Position numbers and translations under genes: made by a program. Under the pieces are notes generated by a model that was not told the origin of the DNA, ran no database searches, and saw only the letters and a list, made by a program, of their open reading frames with translations. Shown one piece after another: positions 9,035 through 17,756 of a DNA stretch of 64,000 bases. Within the stretch, counting starts at the first letter, position 1, and every line of letters begins with the position of its first letter. The stretch is from Sulfuricaulis sp040901545 (GTDB lineage Bacteria; Pseudomonadota; Gammaproteobacteria; Acidiferrobacterales; Sulfurifustaceae): assembly GCF_040901545.1 (NCBI RefSeq), contig NZ_JBBDYL010000045.1, forward strand, positions 1-64,000, written 5' to 3'.

Positions 9035-9808
9035 TCACCGATCGTCGATGCGCGTGCCGATCGTCTGCTCCAGGTACATCAACTTCAGATAGCGGTAGTA
9101 GGACGACTGCGCGCCGGCAACCGCCAGGATGATGCCCTCGCGACCGTCCAGGAAACCGCGGCGGAACAGATACGCGCGCACGAATGACCACAGACCGTGT
9201 GTCAGGGCGCGCCCTATACCGCCGCGACGCCCTTTCTGATACATGGCGCGCGCGCCGGCGCTCGTATACCGATTGAGTTTTTCCAGCAACTGATCGAGGC
9301 TATGATACGCGAGATGTGACAACGGATTCACGAGCCTTCCGGGATGACCGTCGAACAGCAACCGTTCATGGACGATGTCATCGCTGAAGCGCGCCGCGGT
9401 TCGCCGGAACAGGCGCGCCACGTAATCCGGCCACCAATCGCCATGGCGGATTTCACGCCCGCAAAAGACCGACAGGCGCGGGATTTCGAATGCGCTCACC
9501 CTGCCCGGTTCGCGCAACGCCGCCTGAATCTCCGCGCGCAAATTCCCGGTGACCCGCTCGTCCGCGTCCAGCGACAGCACCCATTCGCCGGTCGCATGAG
9601 TCAGCGCGCGATTTTTCTGCGCGCCGAAGCCCTGCCAGTTGGCGTTGACGTGGACCTGGCCGGTGTACTCGCGGCATATGCTCACGGTACCGTCGGTGGA
9701 ACCCGAATCGAGAACGACGATCTCGTCCGCCCACCGCACGCTCTCGAGACAGTCGCGGATGTTGTCGGCCTCGTTGAGCGTGATGATGACGACGGAAAGT
9801 CTGGCCAT
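9035..9808 (-). CDS. Family 2 glycosyltransferase (WaaE/KdtX-like)
   Basis: A GT2 enzyme of 257 residues. Visible features: LSVVIITLNEADNIRDCLES at the start, the nucleotide-binding VVLDSGSTDGTVSICREY, the metal-binding SLDADERVT, and a C-terminal region with YTSAGARAMYQKGRRGG before a short hydrophobic part. This layout matches LPS core beta-1,4-glucosyltransferases of the WaaE/KdtX group, which decorate heptose I. It is last in a leftward waaF, GT, waaL, GT2 operon with gaps of 7 bp or less. Confidence 0.85.
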   Translation of the reverse strand: MARLSVVIITLNEADNIRDCLESVRWADEIVVLDSGSTDGTVSICREYTGQVHVNANWQGFGAQKNRALTHATGEWVLSLDADERVTGNLRAEIQAALREPGRVSAFEIPRLSVFCGREIRHGDWWPDYVARLFRRTAARFSDDIVHERLLFDGHPGRLVNPLSHLAYHSLDQLLEKLNRYTSAGARAMYQKGRRGGIGRALTHGLWSFVRAYLFRRGFLDGREGIILAVAGAQSSYYRYLKLMYLEQTIGTRIDDR

Positions 9809-9815
9809 TACCGGT

Positions 9816-11054
9816 TCACACGGATTCCGGCGTTGAGGGCGTGGCGCGGCGGCGCGGCAAGGCCGCGAACACCACGCCGGCCATCACGGTATAGACCTTG
9901 CCCTCGTGGGTATAAAGCAGCGAGGTATTGAACAGCCCCGCCACCGCCATCATCGCCACGATGCCCTGCGCCAGCACCCGCCAGTCCGGTGTCAGGGCCG
10001 CGGTTGCCCGCCACTGGCGGATTAGCATCACGAGATAAACCACCAGTCCCGCCAGGCCCAATTGCGTCGCGATCATGAGATATTCATTGTGCGCGTCGGA
10101 AAGCTTGATTGTCTCGCGGCCGGAGACAAGCTCGGCGTATTCCTTTTTCCAGCTCCCCGTGCCGCCGCCGAAAACGGGATGGCGCGCGATCAATGTCAAA
10201 GTATTGAGGTAATGCTCGAGACGAAGACTGACGCCGCCCTCGGTACTCGCGTTAGATTTTCGATCGACGGAGGAACTGAATTCGTGAATCTCATTGACGG
10301 CCAGATGCACGCGCTCCTCGAACACGGCGGACGTGGCATACAGCAAACCCACCAGCGTCACGGCCAACAACGACGCAATCATGGCTCCGCGCCAGCGCCA
10401 CTGCTGCAAGCACAGCGCTCCCACGAGCACGAAAAACACCACCCAGCCGGTGCGTCCCGAGGTCATGAAAAACAGATTGTAGGCGGTAAGTACCGCGCCG
10501 AGCACGCACGGCCAGCGCCAGCGTGGATGGCGCAGCGCCCAGCTCAATAGGAGATAGAGCAACAGGGCCATGAGCACCCCGTGAAGGATGTGGGTCTTGG
10601 CGATGGAATAATCTTCGGCAAAGGCATCCGGAGGCAAAAGTCCGAGCAATTTTGCGTAGGAGAGCAGCAGCACGAACCCCATCGAGACCACGAACGACGC
10701 GTACGCGCGTGTCCGCCACTCGGTCTGGTCCAGGATAGAAATCACGACCGGAATGTACAGCAGCTTACTGTACTTGCCGAGCACGGCGCGGACGTCCTCA
10801 AACCCTGCGCTCGAATAAAGCCCACCCAGGCATAGCAGCCCGAAGAACACGATCGCGTAACGTGCCACCGGATTCTCCCAGATTCGGAATAGCTTACCGG
10901 CCCAGTCACCGGTGGCGAGCCAGGCCAGAACCGATAGCGAGCTTGCCACTGCAAAAAGGGTTGTCGAGAACGGCAATGAGAATATGGAAATCACGGCCAG
11001 GCCCTTGCCCGTCGCGTCGATTCGCCGTGACCAGACGGTGTCACGCCAGGCCAT
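9816..11054 (-). CDS. waaL: O-antigen ligase family membrane protein
   Basis: A polytopic inner-membrane protein of 412 residues with about ten hydrophobic segments. The long periplasmic loop and the block ETIKLSDAHNEYLMIATQLG are characteristic of the Wzy_C/WaaL family, in which the loop histidine is essential. WaaL joins undecaprenyl-linked O-antigen to lipid A-core in the periplasm. Members of this family also include O-antigen polymerases; position inside the core-glycosyltransferase operon favours ligase. It lies 1 bp from the upstream glycosyltransferase. Confidence 0.85.
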   Translation of the reverse strand: MAWRDTVWSRRIDATGKGLAVISIFSLPFSTTLFAVASSLSVLAWLATGDWAGKLFRIWENPVARYAIVFFGLLCLGGLYSSAGFEDVRAVLGKYSKLLYIPVVISILDQTEWRTRAYASFVVSMGFVLLLSYAKLLGLLPPDAFAEDYSIAKTHILHGVLMALLLYLLLSWALRHPRWRWPCVLGAVLTAYNLFFMTSGRTGWVVFFVLVGALCLQQWRWRGAMIASLLAVTLVGLLYATSAVFEERVHLAVNEIHEFSSSVDRKSNASTEGGVSLRLEHYLNTLTLIARHPVFGGGTGSWKKEYAELVSGRETIKLSDAHNEYLMIATQLGLAGLVVYLVMLIRQWRATAALTPDWRVLAQGIVAMMAVAGLFNTSLLYTHEGKVYTVMAGVVFAALPRRRATPSTPESV

Positions 11055-11055
11055 G

Positions 11056-11931
11056 CTAGGCGCCCTTTACGATCCGGTAATGTCGCTTGCTCAATTCCCA
11101 GCCGAAGGCGCGCTCCAGCGACATGAGCCACCGGTGCTTGCGCTCGCGTCGCGTCGGCGAATGGCCGGGGTCCGGAACGAACGAGGTTTCCACTTCGCGC
11201 GCCAGCCAATCCCGCATGATTGCCGGATGCGTGCCCTCAAAACAGCGCAATGCCTGCGGATCGATGGTGTAGGAATTGAACGCGGGCGGCGCGTGGCCCC
11301 AGTAGCGGCTGACGCGCTGGATTTTTTCGCGCATGCGATCCTGCCGGCGCGCATGACCATAGTGATAGATATGGGCACCGGCCAGCGCCGCATACGGGTA
11401 GCGTCCGCGCTTATTGTGATCCATGACGACAAAAAACAGGCCGTCGGGCGAGTAGTTGCGAATGCTGTTCCGGATGATGCGCGGCGCCCGGCGGTACCAG
11501 CCCGGACTGACCGCGATCCATTCGCTGCCGCCGAAAAAATGGTAATAGTCGAAAACCAGGGCTTCGACCCCGGGATTGTCCGCGTGCCGCTCCATGGCGG
11601 CCCGGATCGCAGGCAAATCGCTTTCGTGCACCACCTCATCCCCTTCCAGGTAAAACGCCCAGTCACCGGCGCAATTGAACTGCGCGATCATCTTCTGTTG
11701 CGCGTAGACGTATCCCCGGTCGGTCATGGACTCATTCCACTGCGTCTCGATCGTGCGCAGCTTGGGCTCCTCCCGCGCCAGCGCGCGCAGGCGCTCCGGC
11801 GTGTCGTCATCGCCCCGCGCCACCGCCACCACGAACTCGTCGCAAATCGGCAGCACCGAGCGGATGCTTTCGATGAAGGGATAGCCGAGCAGCGTGCCAT
11901 TGCGCACGAAGGTGAACCCGCTGACTTTCAT
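11056..11931 (-). CDS. Family 2-like glycosyltransferase
   Basis: A 291-residue GT2-like protein beginning MKVSGFTFVRNGTLLGYPFI, then ICDEFVVAVARGDDDTPERL and the probable metal site FYLEGDEVVHESDLPAIRAA. A later stretch (WYRRAPRIIRNSIRNYSPDG) is shared by a group of LPS-associated proteins with the same opening. The start overlaps the waaF stop (ATGA), indicating coupling. It probably adds a sugar to the core; the substrate is not deducible. Confidence 0.8.
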   Translation of the reverse strand: MKVSGFTFVRNGTLLGYPFIESIRSVLPICDEFVVAVARGDDDTPERLRALAREEPKLRTIETQWNESMTDRGYVYAQQKMIAQFNCAGDWAFYLEGDEVVHESDLPAIRAAMERHADNPGVEALVFDYYHFFGGSEWIAVSPGWYRRAPRIIRNSIRNYSPDGLFFVVMDHNKRGRYPYAALAGAHIYHYGHARRQDRMREKIQRVSRYWGHAPPAFNSYTIDPQALRCFEGTHPAIMRDWLAREVETSFVPDPGHSPTRRERKHRWLMSLERAFGWELSKRHYRIVKGA

Positions 11932-12980
11932 GGTCTGATTTCCACCGCGGTGCCTTTCGGCCCGGCCAGGCGGTAAAGCGTATGGAGCACGGCGGCGGGC
12001 ATGATATCACGCAGACATCGATAATGACCGAACGGGCACTCGCGCTCGAAACAGGGACTGCACTCGACACTCAGATACAAAATCGACGCCTCCTCGCTCA
12101 TGGGCGGGGTGTGACCGGGGTCGGTCGAGCCGTAGATGGCAATCAACGCGCGCCCCAGCGCCGCCGCAACGTGCATGAGTCCCGAATCGTTGGTCACCAC
12201 CGCCGTGGTCAACGACATCAGGTCAATCGCCTCGCTGAGCGTGGTCTTGCCGCTGAGATCGAGGCAGCGATTTCCGGTCAATGACTGAATGGCGCCGGAT
12301 ACCGGGGCATCGTTTTCCGATCCGAACAGCCAGACCTCCCAACCCTCATCGAGTTTCGCCTTGGCCACGTCGGCGTAATATTCCGCGGGCCAGCGCTTGG
12401 CCGGACCATACTCCGCGCCGGGGCACAGCCCCAACACCGGCTTCACCGGCAGGCTCCTCACCAGCCGCGCCAGCGCCATGCGGGCCTTGTCGACGTCCGC
12501 GCGGATCCGCGGCGACGGTATTTCCGGGAGCGGCTCGTCCGGCGCGAGCGCGAGCGCGACGAACCGGTCCACGGTGCGGGGGAATTTATCCTGATCGAGT
12601 CGGCGAATATCGTTGAGCAGTCCGTAACGCAGTTCACCGGTAAATCCGGTGCGCACGCGGGCGCGCGCGGCAAAAGGAACCAGCGCGGATTTGAATGAAT
12701 TGGGTAAAACGATGGCGCGGTCGTAGCGGCGCTTACGCAGCTGGCGTCCGAGCCGCAGGCGCGCGCCGAGTTTCAATTCGCCATGGCCGATGTCCAGCGC
12801 GATGGCCTCATCCACTTCGGGCATGCGCTCGAGCAGCGCGCGTGTCCAGCCCGGGGCAAGGACTTCGATTCGGGAACCGGGATGACGCTGTTTAAGGAAA
12901 ATAAACAGGCTTTGCGCGAGCACCATGTCGCCGACCCAGGCCGGGCCCACGACGAGGAAACGTTCTGCCAGGCTTGCCAC
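11928..12980 (-). CDS. waaF: ADP-heptose--LPS heptosyltransferase II
   Basis: GT9 enzyme that adds the second heptose of the inner core. The opening RFLVVGPAWVGDMVLAQSLF is the family signature; further blocks are IEVLAPGWTRALLERMPEVD, LGLCPGAEYGPAKRWPAEYY, SLTTAVVTNDSGLMHVAAAL and the late cysteines CSPCFERECPFGHYRC. Length of 350 residues is normal. The start is GTG 12980, since no ATG precedes the conserved opening; no strong ribosome site is visible. It is the first gene of the leftward LPS operon. Confidence 0.95.
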   Translation of the reverse strand: MASLAERFLVVGPAWVGDMVLAQSLFIFLKQRHPGSRIEVLAPGWTRALLERMPEVDEAIALDIGHGELKLGARLRLGRQLRKRRYDRAIVLPNSFKSALVPFAARARVRTGFTGELRYGLLNDIRRLDQDKFPRTVDRFVALALAPDEPLPEIPSPRIRADVDKARMALARLVRSLPVKPVLGLCPGAEYGPAKRWPAEYYADVAKAKLDEGWEVWLFGSENDAPVSGAIQSLTGNRCLDLSGKTTLSEAIDLMSLTTAVVTNDSGLMHVAAALGRALIAIYGSTDPGHTPPMSEEASILYLSVECSPCFERECPFGHYRCLRDIMPAAVLHTLYRLAGPKGTAVEIRP

Positions 12981-13191
12981 GTGGTTGTTAATTTAATTAT
13001 CACGCATGACGAAAGAATCTTCGTAACTGATCATCCGGCCATTAACATTCGAGTCGGCAAGATTCTAGGCAGTACCAGAGTCGGGTTCAACCGGAAAAAG
13101 AAAAGCAGAAAATTAACTGACTGGAAATAACCCGCCCAGCAACAAAAAAATACCCCTAGGGACAGGCGCCAGCCAGGACCAGGCGCAGGAA

Positions 13192-13416
13192 TCAATCCTT
13201 GAGCACGAACACCGCCCCGCAATACATGCAGCGCTCCTCACCGCTGTTTTCGATCGGGAGATAGACGCGCGGATGTGAATTCCACAGCGACATGCCGGGC
13301 ATGGGACAGGAAAGCGGGAGATCCGCGCGCGTGACCTCATAGCGGTTCTGCGCGTTGGGCTCAATGTTGCCGCTGTCGGACTTTGGCGTGCTTGTCGTTT
13401 TGTGTACCAATGACAT
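13192..13416 (-). CDS. Small zinc-finger domain protein (zf-CHCC type)
   Basis: A 74-residue protein ending in DLPLSCPMPGMSLWNSHPRV and ENSGEERCMYCGAVFVL. The C...H...C-x2-C arrangement matches the CHCC zinc finger also found in the NDUFS6 subunit of complex I. Bacterial stand-alone copies are commonly encoded beside ilvE and waaF, as here. Function is unproven; zinc binding is inferred. Start MSLVHKTTSTPKS at 13416 is favoured over an upstream one. It follows ilvE by 43 nt on the same strand. Confidence 0.82.
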   Translation of the reverse strand: MSLVHKTTSTPKSDSGNIEPNAQNRYEVTRADLPLSCPMPGMSLWNSHPRVYLPIENSGEERCMYCGAVFVLKD

Positions 13417-13459
13417 TCTCCTGACAAGTGCTGAGGACTTAGGACTTAGCACTCAGTCC

Positions 13460-14383
13460 TCACCCGACCGGCGTCAGCCACTCGGGATATTTCGCACCGC
13501 GTCCGTGCACGATTTCGAAATAGAGTGACTGAAGTTTCTCGGTGACCGGTCCACGCTTACCGGGCCCGATGGTGCGGCCGTCGAGTTCGCGGATCGGGGT
13601 CACCTCGGCGGCGGTGCCGGTGAAGAAGGCCTCGTCGGCGATATAGACCTCGTCGCGCGTGATGCGTTTCTCGACCACCTTGACGCCGAGATCGGCGGCC
13701 AGCTGAATGATGGTGGCGCGGGTGATGCCGTCGAGCGCCGTGGTCAGATCCGGGGTATACATCACGCCGTCACGCACGATAAAAATATTCTCTCCGCTGC
13801 CCTCGGAGACATAGCCTTCGGTGTCGAGCAGCAGGGCTTCGTCGCAACCGGCGGAGAGCGCCTCGCGAAAGGCCATCATGGAGTTCATGTAGTTGCCGTT
13901 CGCCTTGGCGCGACACATGGTGATGTTGACGTGATGCCGGTTGATGGACGCCGTGCGCACGCGAATGCCGTTTTTCTGGCCGTCTTCACCCAAATAGGCG
14001 CCCCAGTTCCAGGCGGCGATGATGACGTGCACCTTGAGGTTGTCGGCGCGCAGGCCCATGCCTTCGGCTCCGTAAAAACACATCGGGCGGATGTAGGCCG
14101 AATCCAGTTTGTTGCTGCGCACCGACTCGCGCGTGGCCTCGATCAGCGTGTGCTTATCGTAAGGAATCTTCATGCACAGGATATGCGCCGAGCGGAACAG
14201 CCGGTCGATGTGCGCCGCCAACCGGAAGATCGCCGGGCCCTTCGGCGTTTTGTACGCGCGCACGCCTTCGAACACACCCATCCCGTAGTGCAGCGTGTGG
14301 GTCAGCACATGGGTGGTCGCCTCGCGCCACGGCACCAGCTTGCCGTCGTACCAGATGACGCCGTCACGATCCGCCATCGACAT
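13460..14383 (-). CDS. ilvE: Branched-chain amino acid aminotransferase
   Basis: PLP-dependent fold-type IV transaminase for the last step of leucine, isoleucine and valine synthesis. The 307-residue sequence contains LTHTLHYGMGVFEGVRAYKT, the catalytic-lysine region INRHHVNITMCRAKANGNYM, DTEGYVSEGSGENIFIVRDG and EAFFTGTAAEVTPIRELDGR. Length equals the E. coli enzyme. The start is ATG 14383; an ATG two codons later is also possible. It lies about 100 nt downstream of glnE, separated by an ACAGGATT repeat. Confidence 0.97.
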   Translation of the reverse strand: MSMADRDGVIWYDGKLVPWREATTHVLTHTLHYGMGVFEGVRAYKTPKGPAIFRLAAHIDRLFRSAHILCMKIPYDKHTLIEATRESVRSNKLDSAYIRPMCFYGAEGMGLRADNLKVHVIIAAWNWGAYLGEDGQKNGIRVRTASINRHHVNITMCRAKANGNYMNSMMAFREALSAGCDEALLLDTEGYVSEGSGENIFIVRDGVMYTPDLTTALDGITRATIIQLAADLGVKVVEKRITRDEVYIADEAFFTGTAAEVTPIRELDGRTIGPGKRGPVTEKLQSLYFEIVHGRGAKYPEWLTPVG

Positions 14384-14405
14384 CTTTTATATTCTCCAAA
14401 AAGCA

Positions 14406-14483
14406 ATAGACAGGATTAACAAGATTAAAGAATTGATCTGGAGTAATCCTGTAAATCCTGAAAAATCCTGTTAATCCTGTGAA
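14406..14483. repeat. ACAGGATT intergenic repeat with two inverted arms
   Basis: Left arm ATAGACAGGATTAACAAGAT and right arm of TAATCCTGT / AAATCCTG / TTAATCCTGT units, with only about 15 bp between. It fills almost the whole glnE-ilvE space, ending 4 bp before the glnE stop codon. Confidence 0.85.
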
Positions 14484-14486
14484 TTC

Positions 14487-17477
14487 TTAATTCATCACTT
14501 CATCCCAGATCTGCCGCACTCTTTCCGGCCAATCGCCCAGTTCCGCGGGGTCCGTGAGCGACCCGCGTTCCATCAGCTTTAACCGATGCTCCACGAGGAG
14601 GTAACGCCGGTAAGCCTCCGCCAGCAACCGCGCCTGCCTGGCTTCCAGCAGACCCTCCGTTTTCAACGCTTCCAATATGTGGATATTGTCCGTGTGGCGA
14701 GTCAGCCCGGGATGATCGTGCGCCCACCGAAGGACCCAGTATTGCACCATAAATTCGATATCGACGATACCACCCGGGTCGTGCTTAACGTCCGCCTGCG
14801 GCGTGTCGTGACGCGCCTTCTCGGCTGCCATCTTTTCCCGCATCTTCCGCACCTCGGCTTTGAGCGCGGCCTCGGCGCGCGGGCGGCACAGGATCTCCTC
14901 CCGGACCCGGGAAAATTCCCGCGCCAATTTCTCGCTTCCGGCCACCGGTCGCGCCCGGACCAGCGCCTGGTGTTCCCAAGTCCAAGCTTGTCGCGATTGA
15001 TAGTCGCGAAAGGCCGTGAGACTCGTCACCAGCGGGCCGCTTTTCCCGCTCGGACGCAGACGCATGTCCACTTCATACAGAATCCCCCCGGGTGTGCGGG
15101 CGGTCAGGACATGGATCAGCCGCTGGCCGAGGCGGGCAAAAAACGCCTCGTTCGGGAGCGAGCGCGGCCCGCGGGTGGCGCCTTCCTCGCAAGCTTCATA
15201 GAGGAAAATCATGTCCAGATCGGAACCGTAACCGAGCTCCCGGCTGCCCAGCTTGCCGTAACCGATGACGGCAAAAGCGGGAGGGGTTTCCGTTCCCGGG
15301 CAATGCGGCGCGCCATGCTTGCGCTCGAGATCGCGCTGTGCGATCTCGAGCCCCGCCGCCAATACGCATTCGGCCACCGTGGCGAGCGCCGCGCCGGTCT
15401 GCTCCGGCGCCTGGCCCGGGACGAACTCCGAGACGATTTCGTCCCGAGGCTCCGGGCTGACCGGGAAAGCGGTTGCATCGGCCCGCTTGTGATCATGGCC
15501 CGGAGCACGGACATCCCGGGCCAGATCGGCGGCCGCCACGCGCAGCACGTGACCGTGACGAAACTCCCGCAAGGCCTCCATCTGCCATTCCATATCCTCC
15601 ACGGGAATCTGGTCCAGCCTCTGGCGCAATTCTTTCCGCAGTGCGTCGGACGTGGGTAACTCATGCAACGTCGGATCGAGCAGTTCATCGAGCAGGATCG
15701 GGTGCTGCGCGATCCAACTCGCAATCCAGGGGCTTGCGCCACCGAGCCGCACGAGCTGGGTGAGCACCTGCGGATTTTCGCTGATCAGGACAAAATAAAC
15801 AGTACGCCGGCCAATGGACTCGAGCAGGTTGACGAGTCGCTGCAGCGTCATGAGCGAATCGGCGCTCGCGCCTGCCGCTTTCAGAATTAACGGCACTACG
15901 CGGTCCATGCGCGCGCGGGCGCCGGTGGAAAACGCGGTGTACATCGGTCCCTCGCGCAGCGCCTTGATCAAATCCAGCGCTGCTTCCGATTTCTCATAGC
16001 CATGTTCACGCAGGATTTCTTTTGCGACATCGTTCTCGACCGTTCCCTGCCATACGGATGCAAGCTTGCCGGCTTCGTGCTCACCAGCCGCTTCATTTCC
16101 GGTGCGAAACAGCCGCGCAAAGTGACGATGCACGCGATCACGGTGGCGTTCGAGTTCGTTGTTGAAGCTGCTCACCTCGGAGAACCCGCTGGCAAAGGCA
16201 ATTCGCCGCTGCGAGGTTTCGTCCGTGGGCAGCTGCTGGGTTTGCTGGTCGGCGACCATCTGCAGGCGATGCTCGGTATTTCGCAGAAAGATATAGGCCT
16301 GTGCCAGTTCATGCCCGGTACCGGGCTCCAGGGAACCCGCCGTGACCAGACGCGGCAGCACCGTGAGCAGTCCGCGTTCCTGCAACTGCGGCTCGCGGCC
16401 GCCGCGGATCAATTGCTGCGTCTGGGCGATGAATTCAATCTCGCGGATACCGCCGCGCCCGAGCTTGATGTTGCCCTGCATGCCCTTGCGCGACATCTCC
16501 TGCTCGATCATGCCCTTCATGCCGCGGATTGATTCGATCGTCCCGTAATCGAGGTACTTGCGGTACACGAACGGCTTCAGCGTATGGAGCAATTCCTCGC
16601 CGGTCTCCCGACTACCGGCAATCACCCGCGCCTTGATGAAGGCGTAGCGTTCCCAATCACGCCCGTGCGTCTGGTAGTAGTGCTCCATGGCGGCGTACGA
16701 AAGGGCCAGTGGGCCGCTGGCGCCGTTCGGCCGCAGGCGCATGTCGACACGGAATACAAAACCGTCAGCGGTGTTCTCGCTCAGTGCATTGATGAGTGAC
16801 TGACCGAGGCGGACAAAAAATTCGTGGTTGCTCAGCGCCTGCGGACCGTTGGTCACTCCCTCTTCCGGGTAGGCGAAGATGAGATCGATGTCGGAGGAAA
16901 AATTGAGTTCCTGCCCGCCGAGCTTGCCCAAAGCCAGCACCACCATTTTCTGGGGTTTACCGCTGTGTTCGCCGCGTGGTTCACCGGCTTTCGCGCAGGC
17001 CCAGACATGGAGCTTTTCCAGTGCCTCGTGCACGCAGGCATCGGCAAACTCCGACAACGTTGCCAGGGTTTCAGGAAGATCGGCCCATTCGGCCAGGTCA
17101 CGCCAGGCGATGCGCAGCATCTCGCGTCGGCGCAACACCCGTAACCGAACCTTGAGCGCGGCTTCATCGGCGGCGTTCGCCAGCTCGCGCACGACGCGCC
17201 GCGTGAGTTCACCCGCCTTGTAGGCACGCAGCAGATCACCGGACTTGAGCAACTCTTGCAGCACTTCCGGATGCTGCGCACAGAGGCGCGCGACAAATTC
17301 ACTGGCGGCGAATACCCGCGGCAGTAACGGCACCCACGTCTCGTAATCGCGGGGCGGCAGGTGTGCCAGTTGCTCGCGCAAGGCATGCCAGTAGTTCTCT
17401 ACCCTGGCTCGCAACGGGATCGGAATCTTTTCTTGGGCGAGATCGAAGAGGTGTTGGGCGGAATCGGTCATGGCCAT
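14487..17477 (-). CDS. glnE: Bifunctional glutamine synthetase adenylyltransferase / deadenylase
   Basis: GlnE adds AMP to, or removes it from, a tyrosine of glutamine synthetase in response to PII and glutamine. The 996-residue protein carries two nucleotidyltransferase domains: an N-terminal one with LGKLGGQELNFSSDIDLIFA and a C-terminal one with YGKLGSRELGYGSDLDMIFL. Each is followed by the expected helical region (DMRLRPNGASGPLALSY and DMRLRPSGKSGPLVTSLTAF). It is slightly longer than E. coli GlnE (946). Its target glnA is encoded next door, divergently, with about 280 bp between. An ATG two codons in (17471) is a possible start. Confidence 0.97.
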   Translation of the reverse strand: MAMTDSAQHLFDLAQEKIPIPLRARVENYWHALREQLAHLPPRDYETWVPLLPRVFAASEFVARLCAQHPEVLQELLKSGDLLRAYKAGELTRRVVRELANAADEAALKVRLRVLRRREMLRIAWRDLAEWADLPETLATLSEFADACVHEALEKLHVWACAKAGEPRGEHSGKPQKMVVLALGKLGGQELNFSSDIDLIFAYPEEGVTNGPQALSNHEFFVRLGQSLINALSENTADGFVFRVDMRLRPNGASGPLALSYAAMEHYYQTHGRDWERYAFIKARVIAGSRETGEELLHTLKPFVYRKYLDYGTIESIRGMKGMIEQEMSRKGMQGNIKLGRGGIREIEFIAQTQQLIRGGREPQLQERGLLTVLPRLVTAGSLEPGTGHELAQAYIFLRNTEHRLQMVADQQTQQLPTDETSQRRIAFASGFSEVSSFNNELERHRDRVHRHFARLFRTGNEAAGEHEAGKLASVWQGTVENDVAKEILREHGYEKSEAALDLIKALREGPMYTAFSTGARARMDRVVPLILKAAGASADSLMTLQRLVNLLESIGRRTVYFVLISENPQVLTQLVRLGGASPWIASWIAQHPILLDELLDPTLHELPTSDALRKELRQRLDQIPVEDMEWQMEALREFRHGHVLRVAAADLARDVRAPGHDHKRADATAFPVSPEPRDEIVSEFVPGQAPEQTGAALATVAECVLAAGLEIAQRDLERKHGAPHCPGTETPPAFAVIGYGKLGSRELGYGSDLDMIFLYEACEEGATRGPRSLPNEAFFARLGQRLIHVLTARTPGGILYEVDMRLRPSGKSGPLVTSLTAFRDYQSRQAWTWEHQALVRARPVAGSEKLAREFSRVREEILCRPRAEAALKAEVRKMREKMAAEKARHDTPQADVKHDPGGIVDIEFMVQYWVLRWAHDHPGLTRHTDNIHILEALKTEGLLEARQARLLAEAYRRYLLVEHRLKLMERGSLTDPAELGDWPERVRQIWDEVMN

Positions 17478-17756
17478 GGCCCCACCGCAGCCGGACGGCG
17501 GACCCGATCATGATACCCAAAGTGTCCGCGGATTACCGCGATTTACGCGGCGACTTGACCGGCGCCAGCGCTCGGGCGCAGGATAACTCCGAGGTTGTCA
17601 CCGGTGATCCGGATTCCTTCCCCGGTGACGATCGGAATGATTCCCCCGACACATTCACCCGGATGGCGCGCGCGGGCGTGGCGCGACGAATCTCCCATCC
17701 ACTGTCACGACGTCCGGGGTTCAAACAACAGGCCACGCCCCGCCCAGGAGGATCTC

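Noticed and set aside
17478..17756. Possible sigma-54 promoter before glnA (TGGCGCG near 17680)
   Set aside because: The GC element twelve bases further is missing, so the match to TGGCAC-N5-TTGC is too poor.
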